A program made the position numbers and the translations under genes. 64,000 nt of DNA from Casuarina equisetifolia (lineage: Eukaryota > Streptophyta > Magnoliopsida > Fagales > Casuarinaceae), in NCBI GenBank assembly GCA_028551475.1, contig CM052360.1:23072682-23136681 (forward strand), read 5' to 3'. The notes beneath the pieces are model-generated. The model was not told the origin of the DNA and searched no databases. It was given only the letters and a program-made list of their open reading frames with translations. Every line of letters starts with the position of its first letter. Positions within the stretch are counted from its first letter, which is position 1. Of the stretch, positions 11,036-23,672 are shown piece by piece.

Positions 11036-11850
11036 TTGTATATACTTGTAACATATCTTATAAGCTTAAATAACTCATTTTCTTAATGAGACCTTTTAAG
11101 AACATGTGGACATGGGTCTTTTACAAAATAAGTGCTAGCAACTCAAATGTATCCCTTGAAACACAAGGTGCATCAAGTCATAACCAAGAGAAATAAAAGG
11201 ATTAAAGGCTTATTTAGAGTTATAATGTGTTCAAAGCTTTTTAATGTACTAATTTTAATAAGAGTTAATTGCTTAGAAAAAAATTAGATTCTCTCTTCAA
11301 ATATTAATTCTCCAATTTAAATAATGCATTATTTTGCTTTTTATTAGCATATATTCATGAAGATTTCATCTTCTTACTTTTTCTTCTACCCTTTGTAGGA
11401 TATTTTACATATTCTGTATTTCAATTTAGTCAACATATTTAAGATTTAAAAAACTTCAAAAAAAAAAATTTACACTTTATGATCCCAAGTTGACACAATT
11501 GTCAAAAAAAAAAGAAAAAAAGAAAAAAAGAAATCTCCGTGCTCATTAAAAATTATATGTCGCTTTTTGGAAATATATTCTTATTGCACACTACATTTAA
11601 GTACATTTTTCAAATAGAATAAACAAAATAGTACATTAGGTGCAAAGTGCCTAACTTTTATTCCAAATGTCTCACTAACCTACATTTTTTTTTTGTCCAC
11701 ATACAAAAGGGTGACCTCTGCCCATTATGTTAACAAGAATTACATAATCTTTTAACTTATGACACTACAATGGATAAGAGAAATTATGGACATGCAATGC
11801 ATGTACTTGTTTTTCAGCAAAGTTGCACGATTATATCTTTTTTTTGTTTT
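11036..11850. repeat. Distal part of the cysteine-rich unit, orphan copy
   Basis: This is homologous along most of its length to 41745-42480 and in its second half to 48283-48690, which form the low-coordinate ends of units 4 and 5. Shared tracts include 'aatgagaccttttaag', 'ttagcatatattc' and 'tgtccacatacaaaaggg'. No cysteine-rich gene follows here; a Copia fossil does. No coding sequence was seen. Confidence 0.8.
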
Positions 11851-11859
11851 ATATGGCAG

Positions 11860-12720
11860 GTCGATATTGATGATGGATGAAGTGAGTTCAATGTTATGTT
11901 ATAATGAGTGATTAAAGGAAGAAGAGAATGAAGATTATGTTAACATAGTATGGACTATGGTGAGTTCTTATGAAGGGAAGAATCTACAAGGTAATGATAG
12001 TTTGAGAGAAAAATTCAAGTCTAGGCTAAGAAACCACGAAGATAAAGAGTGTTATTATAGTAAAAGAAATGGTGATATGAGAAGAAATTTTAAATGATTG
12101 ATGGTAGATTTGGTGAAGTTCCAAAAGTTTAAAGAAGAATCTTAAGTAAATTCTCTTCTTACTAATGAGTTTTACCTATTGATTTTTTTCTTTAAAAAAG
12201 AATTCACTCAAGTAAAATGGTAAGTAGATGTTAGATTTATTGTTGATACTCATGCATGTAAGGAAGAAACTTGTTTTGATATCTTGAATAAGGTAAAAGA
12301 TCTTGACTATACATCAAAAAGAGACACAAAGATAATGGTGTTGTGATTGCTAGCATTAAAGTAGCAATGTCAAGAGATTGTGAGGTATAAGGTATGTACC
12401 TATATTTGTTTATAGTATTGTTGATTTGGGTGAGTTTGCTTCACGTGGGTATACATACAAGAGTAATGGTAATTGACTCAAGGTATACGGACAAGACAAA
12501 GTAATATTTCAAGGTATCATAGGAAAAATGGCGAGATTTTTAGCTTTCTAGATCATCAAGTGGTTTAGAAGAAACATGAATCTAAGGTAGCAAAGAGACT
12601 AATGGAATTCTATCCAAGTACAAGAAGGCTAAAGAGAAGTAGTAGGTAAAATTTTCTTAAGTAGTGGAAGTGTTTGAAAACTTTCTTGAATGAAGAATTT
12701 GTTGGGGATTTCTAAAACTC
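11860..12720 (+). mobile_element. Ty1/Copia fossil, gag end to integrase (third lineage)
   Basis: The translated plus strand shows a degenerate retroviral-type zinc knuckle region (CYYSKRNGDMRRN), then a protease-region resemblance (VRFIVDTHA, where Copia has the WxLDSGA-type site), then integrase-leading sequence. It is heavily decayed with many breaks, and no LTRs were identified. It differs from the two fossils at 2.3 and 36.5 kb and from the elements with LTRs. Confidence 0.5.
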
Positions 12721-13890
12721 CTACAGAGGAAGTCTCACGTGACTTTGGAAAGAAAGCCTCTCAAGTTGAAAGGCCTACAAATAGGCCTTTAAGTTGTGAA
12801 TTTTAAAGCAAAACTAAAAGTTTATATAACAATAACAACTAAGTAGTATGTTATTAAAGGATTATTATAAATTAAGATTGAGAGGGTCTTACAGTCTTTT
12901 TTGTGTTTAAAAGACCGTAGTAATAAATGTTAAATTATTTTATAAAGAATTAATCCTTTAAATGCAGGCAGATTATGAAAGCTAAAAAACTAAAATTAAT
13001 GTGTAGACATGTATGTTTGTTTTTGCTTCATCCTTGTATTGTTAGAAATCTATGGATTCGTGTAAAAATCGTTACTGAATATTTATACCTTAAGTTTAAT
13101 GGAAAAAATAAAATTCGGTCCTAACTCTAGATGACACTTTATTTAGAAATGATTTCGATTTCTAATGTATAATAAAATAAATTCTTTTTTGAACCGATGA
13201 ATAAAGATCACTTGTGAAGCCCTTATGTTATTGAGATAAAGATTCTCAAATACAAAACCTCCAATCATATTAATTCATCGTAACGTCATACATTGAAAGA
13301 ATTCTAAAGAACTTGAGAGGAGATATTTTAAGTTTGCTGCAGCGAACTTAATTGATATTCCAAAAATGCATTATGATGAAAACAAATATGAACATACATA
13401 AAACTGTATACTGTATCTGGTACTCGGTTTGCAAAACGATTATTAGGACAACACGACCTAACCAAGGATTACAAGAAAGTTGTGGGCTATTTGTTAAAAG
13501 GAAAAGAATGGAAAATGACTTACAAACAACTGTTTGGAAGTGTTTGGAGTTTTATATTCTAAATTTGTCAGGCATGTAGACATAGGAAATATTATAGGAC
13601 ATGTTTGTCTTCCTATATAATTGCTAAACGAAACAATAGTTGTTTAACATAGCATAAAGGCCAAAATCATTCCACTCTGCAAACCCATGAAGAGACATTA
13701 TAACTAAAGAATTTGATAACGTAGTGTATGTCTGATTCTGATGATTAAGTATTAAAGTTTCGCCAGTGATAATTTTGATGGATGGAAAACGTCCCGCTCT
13801 CTTTATATGTCCGTCCACCTCTGTCTTTCCCTTTCTCCACAATGAAATATTTTGTTCCTTTGTGTACTGTCCTCAATCCCCAAACGCCTA
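12721..13890. other. Unassigned AT-rich DNA upstream of the CXE pseudogene
   Basis: No recognisable gene or element is present. The open stretch at 13352-13579 shows no known motif. The last 200 bases approach the promoter of the carboxylesterase pseudogene. Confidence 0.4.
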
Positions 13891-13899
13891 AGCGTCTGT

Positions 13900-13909
13900 T
13901 ATATATAAA
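13900..13909 (+). promoter_or_regulatory. TATA box of the carboxylesterase pseudogene
   Basis: The sequence TATATATAAA lies about 95-104 bases before the ATG at 14004. A pyrimidine-rich leader (about 13960-14001, CTT repeats) follows, as is common in plant 5' UTRs. The promoter looks intact though the gene is broken. Confidence 0.6.
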
Positions 13910-14003
13910 CCAAGCATTTTCTATCCCATAAGCCAGAGAAACTCCAACCTCCCTTTTAGCTTCTCCTTCTTCTTCTTTTTCTTCTTCCTCTTCTTCTTTT
14001 GGT

Positions 14004-14948
14004 ATGGATTCAGGCAACAGTGAAATAGCCTTCGACGCCTCTCCGTATTATAAAATATACAAAGATGGTCAGATAGAGCGTTTTGCAAGCACCGAGGTCT
14101 TACCTCCATCTCTTGACCTTCAAACTAGCGTGGAGTCCAAAGATGTCGTTATTTCACCCAAAACAGGAGTATCTGCCAGGCTTTACCTTCCCAAGACCAC
14201 AACCGGAAGCCAAGAAAAGCTTCCTGTCCTCGTTTACTTTCATGGGGGAGGCTTAAACCCCGTTCTCTCCACTGTATCACAGCTACCTTAACTCCCTTGT
14301 GGGAGAAGCCAAGGTTGTTGCTGTCTCTGTACACTATAGGAGAGCCCTAGAACACCTTTTTTCTATTCCCTATGATGATTCCTAGGCTGGACTTAAATGG
14401 GTTGCTTCCCATGTCGCTGGAAATGATCCTGATGAATGGTTAAAAAGCCATGCAGATTTTGAAAGTCTTTTTCGCTGGTGACAGCGCTGGAGTTAACATT
14501 GCGCATCATATGGCCTTGAGAATGGGTGTAGAAGGATTGGTTGGTCTTAAGCTATAAGGGATTGCTCTCTTGCATCCATATTTCTAGGGCAACGTGCCAA
14601 TTGGTGGAGAAGCGGTCAAGACAAAGAAGAAAGTTTCAATCGATAATTCGTGGCGTACGGTGTGCCCTGCGGTGAGTGGGAATGACAACCCATATAAACC
14701 CAGTTGTGATCCGAAACTGGGAGCCTAGGCTCTAGGAAGGAGCTGATTTTTGTTGCTGAGGAGGATCTCTTGAAGGATAGGGGCTGGTATTACGCGGAGT
14801 TATGCGCAAGAGTGGGTGGGAAGGGGTTATGGATGTCATGGAGACACCCAGAAAGGACCATGTATTACATATGCTCAAACCTGATTGCGAGAAGTCCCCG
14901 GCCATGCTCAAGCGGATTGTTTCCTTCATCCATCATGCCAATCCCTAA
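14004..14948 (+). pseudogene. Plant carboxylesterase (CXE class), broken
   Basis: This is an alpha/beta hydrolase of the hormone-sensitive-lipase-like plant carboxylesterase class. The first 80 or so codons are clean (MDSGNSEIAFDASPYYKIYK..., SARLYLP, PVLVYFHGGG oxyanion-hole motif at about 14230-14256). A frameshift follows just after HGGG, then TAG near 14381, another frame change before the nucleophile motif (GDSAG is still readable near 14476-14492), and stops near 14553 and 14583. The acid region (FVAEEDLL) and the C-terminal IVSFIHHANP-stop are recognisable to 14948. The catalytic His region is garbled (HPERTMYY against the family's EDHxFH). It is intronless, like the open paralogue at 34849. 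The intact promoter and 5' end suggest a fairly recent death. Transcripts might be made, but no active enzyme. Confidence 0.9.
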
Positions 14949-15020
14949 AAGACTGAAGAACCGGTCGTGTTCCGATCAATAATAACTATTTTATTTCAGC
15001 TTAATTCAGTCAAGAAAGAA

Positions 15021-15113
15021 AAAAATAACAGATGGGAAGGTGTTCACATCATGATGTTAATATCACAAAAATAACAAATGGCAAGCTATTCACATCATGA
15101 TGTTAATATCAAC
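15021..15113. repeat. Two-copy tandem repeat of 46 bases
   Basis: The core 'ttcacatcatgatgttaata' occurs at 15043 and 15089 within a 46-base unit that also repeats 'aaataaca-atgg'. It lies between the CXE pseudogene and the old Copia element. Confidence 0.8.
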
Positions 15114-15224
15114 GTGAAAATGACTTGTTTCCTAACCTGCTTGTCTGAGTTGTTTTCTTGTCAGATGACTTCGGAAGTAGCCAAATACGATGTCAATTGT
15201 GGTGAAAAAAAGCTTTGGAAATAA

Positions 15225-16238
15225 TGTTAGAAACTTTAGCCTCAAATGAGACTCTTTTACAAGATTTAAGCATTGATCATGGAAAGAAAAATAGGTTTCT
15301 ATATATAATATAAAATAGGCCCGAAAACATACCGTATTTTTCTGTTTATGCCACCATTTTGGACCAAGTCTTCCACTATTTTCTCCCCGAATACTAGCTT
15401 GTTAAGATAGCCTAAAAACTGCTATATGAAAACTAGGAAGAAGGCAACCAACAATGACTACATAAAAAGACCCTTTCTTAAGTTATCTTTTTTAGCTTGC
15501 ATTTATTGTATATAGGCAAAATGTAATAGAAGACGATTTCAAAGAAAAATAGTAGACATTCCAATCATGTTGGCTAAAGTAAGGAAAATTGTACGAAGGA
15601 GATCTTTGTTTCAAAATATAAAATCCTCACAGGAAAATTTTATTTTGAGTGAGATTTGGAGGCTTCCAACTTCTATATTTTCGTAATTCTTATAATTATG
15701 GGGTATGCCCATATACTTTAGTACACTACTTCTTATTAATGCACACTTACATTTTCACCAAAAAAAAAAAAGACCATTTCTACATGTGTGAACAATAGTA
15801 GTTATTTAGTATGCATGAGCCGTAGGTTGTTAGTGAATTAGTGTGCTTAGTGTTTTATGAGAGAAAGTGGTAGTGGGTGACATGGCAAAACCACCCTAAA
15901 AGGTATTTTCCTACAGCTAAATGTAATAAAATAGAATTACATTATTATTTCCAAAACTTTTTCCTACAGCAATATTTAATGTATATAAACAGAAAGCTAG
16001 AGGGGGACATAGCTAATTAATAAAATGTTCATACAAATAGCCTCATTCATCAAAGTCTATAAAATGGATAAAAGCTCATACTAGCTAGTACCATATATAC
16101 AATAAGGAAAATATATGTACAACATGTATAAAATTAGATAAACCAATAAAATCACATTGCATTGCCACAGTAAGGAATATTAATTTATGTATTATTAATA
16201 TAAGCTTATATTACATGGACTCATTCAATGAGCCAACA
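15225..16238 (-). repeat. 3' LTR of the old Copia element (with LINE insertion)
   Basis: This LTR is 1014 bases including a 288-base LINE fragment and its 15-base duplicated target; without them it is 711 bases, close to the 702-base partner at 22375-23076. Confidence 0.9.
15479..15766 (+). mobile_element. 5'-truncated LINE fragment with poly-A
   Basis: The fragment interrupts the LTR at a point where the partner LTR is continuous. It is flanked by a near-perfect 15-base target duplication starting 'aaaaagacc' (15464-15478 and 15767-15781) and ends in a run of A. Its body translates to sequence like the C-terminal end of the LINE ORF2 at 32.9-33.1 kb (a VDIP-I-LAK-RKIV-RR-LF-NI pattern), followed by a LINE-type 3' UTR. 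It belongs to a related but distinct LINE subfamily. It must be younger than the Copia insertion. Confidence 0.88.
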
Positions 16239-19200
16239 ATCTCCCACTTGGGCTATAGCAATAATCATAAAAAAAAAATAATACTACTAGTAGATTTTAC
16301 ATATGAAAATAATTTTAAAACATTTTATGTTGGTCTAGAAAATCCATAAACATCCCTTATTGCCGATCTTGTTACATAAAGTTTCAAACTCATGGATAAT
16401 AGCAGTAACTATACCATTTAGAGACACAATTCCTACCATAATCACAAGAGTCCTCCATTTTATGAGCATAAATCTTATATGGTAATGTGGTGGATGAGTA
16501 ACACTATAAAAAAAAATGTTTTATTACTCTCATATCAGTCTCATTCTCCTAATGACCAATGTCACTGACAAAATTGTCATTGGGGAGTATCACTACAAAT
16601 GACAAACATCATCGACAAACTATCCAAAAGGACATCCCCAAAGTGACAAGAAGTCATTGACAAATCATCCTAAGGGAATACAAAATATCTTATATAGAAT
16701 AATTAAGTACATAAATATTTGTGTGCTATAAGACATTACAATATAGCGAATAATAATGTGTCCTAGCCAAATGCTTAAGGTTATCCCTCCCTTGAGACCT
16801 TATAACCTATCTTAAACAAACACATCTGTGTCTCACAAGCTTATGAAAATTAAACAATAGATAAGTAATTAAGATATATATGCATTAATAAAGGTTTTCA
16901 TAACAATAAGCAAACAAATGTTATAATGATACATAACAATAAAGTAGGCAAAAGCTCCCACTAAATAAAAGTGTTTAACAAACATTAATAGCTCCCATTG
17001 AGATAAAACATCAAATAAGGAGCATAAGCTCCCACTAAACAAAGGTATCAAATGAAGAACAAAGACCCATGTGGTCAACATGTTTTTGCAATACAGAAAG
17101 GCTTAACCTTTTAATAACTGGGTCAACATGACATTTGTTTCAATGTGCTTCACTACAATTTCACCATTCTTTACCCTTTCTTTAACTTTAAAAAATTTGA
17201 AATTTATATGCTTGGCCCCTTTAATGTTTTTGTTTTCATTAATGAATGACACAACAACAAAGTTATCACAATATAATGGGTCTTTTACTAAAATCAAGGG
17301 CAATCAACAATTTTATAAGGCTTTTCAATCAAATGGCTTGAACAACTGCACCATAACAGGCCACAAACTTTACATGCATGGTAGATAATATAATCAACAT
17401 CTACTTAATACTTTTCTGTGACACTACTCCACCTGTCATCATAAACACATAACCTAATATGTATTTTATATCATCCTTATCGCCTACAAAATTTGCATAT
17501 GAATACCCAACAAGCTCCAAATTATCCACATGTTTGTAGGTTAACATATAATTCCTTGTAACTCCTTCGCAACAACCCAATAATCATGACTAGGGTTAGA
17601 TTGAAAACTACCAAGAAGTTTAATTGCAAAAGCAATATTAGATTTGGTGCAAACTTGTACATACATAAAACTACCTATTGCACTCTCATATGATACTTTC
17701 TTCATAGATTTCTTATCAATTTCAATTTGATGGCATTGTAATTTATCCAACTTATCAATTCTAAGTACTGGTGCACTCCCAAACTTACAATCTTTCATGT
17801 TAAACCTTGTTAATACCTAGTCAATATATGCCCTTTGAGAAAGACCTAACAATTGGCATGATTGACATCTATGGATCTCAATCCTAAGAACAAAGGAAGC
17901 TTTACCAAGGTCTTTCATATTAAAGAATTAATAGAATTGGGATACTCCCACTAAACTTGAGATATACACAATGATCCATTAAGTTCTCAACAAAATCACA
18001 TGAAGTGATAAAGTTATTAAATTTCAAAAACCATTGCCTCGAGGCTTGCTTATGGTTATAAATAGATTTATTCAACTTACAAACAAACTTACTAACATTA
18101 CTTTTCACAAAACCCTCAAGTTGTTCCATATATACTTCCTTATCAAGGACTTTATTTAAAAATGCAATCTTAACATCCATCTAATGTAGTTCCATATCAA
18201 AGTGAGCCAAAAGAAAGTCTCACCATGATCAACTCCATTTTTTTATATAAATCCCTTAGCAACCAATCTAGCATTGAATCTTTCTTTCTTGGTCTTGAAT
18301 ACCCATTTGTAGCAATAGGTTTGCATCTTTTAGGTCGCTTAACTAAATCCCAAACTTCATTATGCTTCATGGATTGCATTTCATCTTTCATAGCATTTAG
18401 CAAAATTTTGATTATGGACTTGAAACGGCCTTTAAGTAAGTCACTAGATCCTCTACAATCTCAATGTCATAATCATATTCACCAAGATATACCACATAGT
18501 CAAGGTGGATAGCTGACCTCCTTTTTTTAGTAGATTTCCTAACTGGCATAACAACAATGTTTTCATCTTAAGGCTAAAGTTCCTTAATTGGAACTTCATT
18601 AACATCATATTCCTACATATCCACATGTATTAAAACTAGTCCAATAAGTTACATGTTCAATGAAACAAAAAGTTCATCTTCAATACCCATATAAAGAATG
18701 CCTCTACTCTTTGTGGTTTATAAACATTTAGCTTTCTCCACAACATCAAGTTTTAAGAATTTAGCCGTTTCCAAATCAACAATTCTAGGACCTCTATAAG
18801 GATTATAGATCAATACCCGTTGGAGTGTTTTGGATAGGACATCAAATAAAATCAAATAGTCTTTAGATCTAACTTATCCAAAGTTGGATTATACAACCTC
18901 ACTTTAGCTAGGCATCCCTAAACTTTAATATGATTCAAACTAGGCTTGCATCCCTCAAATAACTCAAATGAAGTCAACTGATCTACTTTAGTAAGGACAC
19001 GATTAAGAATATATATAGAAATTTTCAAGGCTTTTCTCATAGAAACTAGGGTAGATTACTACCAGTCATCATGCTCTTAACCATATCAATCAAAATTCTA
19101 TTTCACCTCTTAGTGACACCATTATGTTTTGGGCTCCCTAGCATAGTGAATTGTGCTACTATGCCTGAATCTTGTAGATATTAAGCAAACAATCCCTCGT

Positions 19201-22200
19201 GTTGTCTTGTGTCACCATATCTTTTATAGTATTCTCACCCTCAATTAGATCTCATTACCTTTATACTCTTTCTTAACTATTTCTCAACTTCAACCTTAAA
19301 CTCCTTAAACTTCTCAAGGGACTCTTATTTTTCTTTGATCAAGTACACATATCCATAGCATGAGAAATCATCTATGAAGGTAATAAAATAAACATCACCT
19401 TACAATGTTGGTCTATATGGACCACTTATATCAGTGCATTCCATACTTAAAAAATCAGAACAGTGAACTATAGTTTTCTTCTTTATCTTAGTCAACTTAC
19501 TTTTATAAAATTCCACACATATTTCCAAATCCTTACTAAGAGTGGGCAAAATTCCTATTTTTATCAGCCTTTGTATTCTCTTTTTTGAAATATGGTAGAG
19601 TTTCTTATACAACAATGTATATAATCACTTTTTAAACATCACTATTTTGGGGACATTACATTCAACATTCACAGTAGCATAAATCTCGTATGAGGATAAA
19701 CAAAACTTATATAAACCATGATTCAAAGAGTAATAATCAACAAGGTTCAAATCAAAACATACATTAATAGTGGAGTTCTTAACTTCAAAAGAATACTTTA
19801 ATTTGTCTAACAAAGAAACTAAAATTAAATTCCACCTAAAAGATGGTACATAGAAAATGTTATATAAGGTCATCCTAAAACCAATCTCTACAAGTAAGAT
19901 GACATCTCTAACAAACTCCACATCAACCTTCATGTTATTCCCTACAAAGAGATACTTCTCATCCTAACTTGGCCTTCTTTGGCTTATAAATCCCTAAATA
20001 GTAAATGCTACATGATTAGTGGCTACACTATTTAACTACTAAGAACTAAAAGGTGTTTCTATCATATGAGACTCACAAACATAAGCTAAAGAGCGATTAC
20101 CTTCATTTAGGCACTTTCTCTTACTTTTCTTAAGCTTGGGACAATTAGGCTTCTTATGCCCCTTTATTTTGTAATAAAAACATATGATCTCATTTAGCCT
20201 AATCCTATCAACCATCTGAATCCCCTTTGTCCCAATACCGTTGCCTTGAGGTGTTAATTCATGAAAAGCTAGGTAAGCCCTTCTAAGGTTTCTATTAAAT
20301 TGAGGCCTGAGTTTCTTGTTTGTACTAGAACTATCTTCTTGATTAAATATAGCAACATGGGACCTATTAGCTTTCAAATATTTCTCTTCTATCATCACTT
20401 GAGCTAAAAACTCATTGGTTGTCTATTGCTTATGTCGCATATGATAAGTTGTCTTAAGAATAGAAAAGTCTACAAGGAGGCTATTCAGAACTTTATGAAT
20501 GATAATTTCATCAGAAAGGATAACATCCACCTTCTTAAGTTTGGCCTTAAACTCAATCACCTTTATGATATAATTCCTTACAAGTATAAATCCATTGGAT
20601 TTAAGATCAAATAATTCTTGCAAAAGCTCCCCAGCTAAAGCATTAGTGGGTGGTGTATACTATTTTTCCATTACCTTTAGAAATTCCTTAATGATGGCAT
20701 CAGCGGGTAAATATGCCTAGAGGTGATCCTCAATAGTCCTCTACATTATCAATAAACAAAACTCATTCTTTCTGGCCTAAATAGCAAACTTATTTTTATA
20801 CTTTTTTGTGCTAGTCTTAGTAGGGTCCGTTGTCTTATTAGTAGTGAGGACTAAATACAAATAAAAAATCTACAAACCAAAGTGGAGATTAGCTAACCAT
20901 TTTTTAAAATTTGATCTAGTCAAGATCTCTATGGTTATTGTGTAGTTGTTATAATACATAATACATAATACATAATTGGAGCACACAATGAATAGACAAG
21001 AAAAGAGTTTTACAAGCGTTATCATATAAACACCTATGGGTAATAACATAACGTCCCATCTTGAAACTCTCCGTACAACAGTTGTCATAAGAACCAATCC
21101 TCACAATCCACCACCTATGGGTGTATGGACCACAAAAAGTAGCACAAACCTAGGGTTGCTAGTTGTACAACATCTAAATCCTAATATACGATCACCTCTT
21201 GTGGGAGTATAACAATGTACTAAGATTGGACTCATTTATAGTACAAGAATAAAGTCTCATAACTCAATCAAACTACGCCACTGTAGTGGTCACAATCCAA
21301 CTAAATCACATGACCCTCAAATGCACAAAACACAAACCTATGACCTAACCAAGGTATGCCACTATGATGGTCACAACTTAATCAAGCTACAAGATCGGCC
21401 TGTGCTATGGGATACAATATACATTACTCACAACTTAAATGTGCAACTTAATTTTAGAAGACGGGACATTTGTCTCTAAGTTGCACCTAACTAACATTAC
21501 TAGTGTCATACAATCGTATGCTAGACTAAAATGGCCTAATATAAAATTTAAATTAGTGTATAAAATTAAGGAGGCCATAAAAACAATTCTTAAACAATCA
21601 ACATAACATGCTAACACACAATTATTACATATAAAATTTATTAAGAATTAGGTCAAATAATTTGATTCAAATGATAAACTAAAAGAGACAACATTTAAAT
21701 TAAATTAGAAAAATTTTGGCATAAAAAAGGTCATAGATGCACTGCCACGCACTGCTAGAGGTGATTACTAGCCAAGATGGTTGATTCAAGCAGTATTGCC
21801 CAGTTTGGACCAATATGGCTAGTTCACCGTCTTGCAGGCTAATTCTCTGACTAGTTGTGACGTCATTAGAAATGTCAACACATGGCCAATGTTTGACACC
21901 ACAAAAGGTGGTGATTTGGTACTCAGCAGCAACTAGATTTGGTTTAAACTAGATCAGTCAAAATTAGGAAACCTAATTTGACCAATTTAGAGTTTGACTA
22001 GCTGATTCTCATGCCGATCAAGACATGGCTAAGATCGTTTATGAATGATCTACCTCTGGTGCCACATACGACAATGAACGGAGGTGGACAGCAACCTGAC
22101 CTAGTTCATGTCAAGTCGAGTTAAGTACAACTTGATTGGAAAACTGCCATTTCTAACGATTCTTGGCATCAGTGAAAATGTCACACCATTTTGGTTACGA

Positions 22201-22374
22201 ATTTGGCCTCATCTCATGACAATAGCCATTGGGTGAGTTCAAATCTAAACTCAAAAGCTTAAATCTATGAAGAACACAAAATCCATTCTAAATTTAAGAC
22301 CAAAATTGTGATTTTGGTTCAATTTTGCACTCCAGACCAATGCTATGACTGCTCTAATACTAATTGTTAGAAAA

Positions 22375-23076
22375 TTTAGCGTCAAACGAGACTCTTTTAT
22401 AAGACTTAAGCATTGATCATAGAGAGAAAAATAGGTTTCTTTATATAATATAAAACAAGTCTAAAAACATACCATATTTTTTTTATTTATGCCACCATTT
22501 TGGACCAAGTCTTTTACTTTATTTTTTTTATATACTAGCTTGTTAAGATAGTCCAAAAACTTCTGTGTGAAAACTAGGAAGAAGGCAACCAACAATGATT
22601 GCATAAAAAGCCCATTTCTACACATGTGAACAATAAAAGTTATTCAATGTGTGTGAGTTGTGAGTTGTTAATGAATTAGTGTGCTTAATGTTTTATAAGA
22701 GAAAGCAGTGTAGTTGGTGACATGGGGAAACCACCTTAAATGGTATTTTCCCATGGCTAAACATAATAAAATAGAATTACATTGTTGTCTCCAAAACTTC
22801 TTCTTACAACAATATTTAATGTATATAAATGGAAAGCTAGAGGAACTTAGCCAATCAATAAAATATCTATACAAATAGCTTTACTTATTAAGGTCTATAA
22901 AATGGACAAAGGCCTACACCAACCAGTACCATATATGTAATAAAGAGAATATATGTTTAACATGTGTACAATTAGATGAACTAACAAAATCTCATTGCAT
23001 TGCTATAGTAGAAAACATTAATTTATGCATCATTGATATAAGCTCACATTACATGAACTCATACAATCAGCCAACA
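22375..23076 (-). repeat. 5' LTR of the old Copia element
   Basis: This 702-base LTR runs TGTTAGAAAA to GCCAACA. On the internal side a degenerate initiator-Met tRNA primer-binding site lies at about 22360-22374. The roughly 1.5 kb between this LTR and the gag remnant (20.8-22.36 kb) is leader DNA with no coding sequence that I can recognise. Confidence 0.9.
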
Positions 23077-23081
23077 AATAA

Positions 23082-23660
23082 CCTTTTTTTAAACTTTATT
23101 TGCTTGTTTCTAGCTAATTGGTCCATTCCCTTCACAAGAAAGGAGTCAATGCCCTTACAAGAGCATTTCGTTGGTACTTTTATCTACAAAAGGTAGCACT
23201 TTTTTAATTAGGCGTCCAGCTTATAAATTGGAGCTACTTTTGTAAATATATATAACTTGCCCACAAATACTTGTCTCTTATATATCATCCCTCAATATTA
23301 GATTGCAGTTTGAATGCTCGTATAAATCTTTAACTCTAGAATTTTTGAAAGAATTGACTGCTTGAGTGCGATGTATTTATTTTCAAAAACGATTGAAGAG
23401 AATTTATGTTAATCAACTAGTTTATCTTTGTGATTTTTCTTTTCTTTTTCTTTCTGTTTGAATAATTAGAAGCTTGTAGTGTCACAAACTTCTCCCGTAT
23501 TGAAAGAAAACAAGGGAAACTATTTAATATAAAAGGAATTAGTTATTCTTTTTATTTGGTTAGGCTTTTAGGATGGAACTACCCATAACATATAGAATCA
23601 AGAGTATACAATCTCTTAATATTTTTCATCTATTTAAGTGATTAATATGATTTCAAAGGA
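23082..23660. other. Unassigned DNA between Copia and the P-loop gene
   Basis: This is AT-rich DNA with no element or gene recognised. Its right end should hold the 3' UTR of the minus-strand P-loop gene. Confidence 0.4.
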
Positions 23661-23672
23661 TAAACATTGCAC

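Larger units (their letters stand above)
15225..23076 (-). mobile_element. Old full-span Ty1/Copia element with both LTRs
   Basis: The element spans 7852 bases and is flanked by the 5-base duplication AATAA (15220-15224, 23077-23081). The LTRs begin TGTTAG and end CCAACA. The first 245 bases of the LTRs differ at roughly 13 percent of positions, so this is an old insertion. Inside, on the minus strand, parts occur in Copia order. Gag, with a zinc knuckle (CFYYKIKGHKKPNC), is at about 20.0-20.6 kb. Protease-to-integrase sequence is at about 19.4-19.95 kb, reverse transcriptase at about 17.5-18.4 kb (QASRQWF, KLNKSIYN), and RNase H tail at about 17.1-17.4 kb (GAKHINFKF). A degenerate Met-tRNA primer site (TAGTATTAGAGC) adjoins the 5' LTR and a purine tract (AAGTGGGAGAT) adjoins the 3' LTR. 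It is heavily broken, with more than ten breaks. The 3' LTR carries a LINE fragment. Confidence 0.92.
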
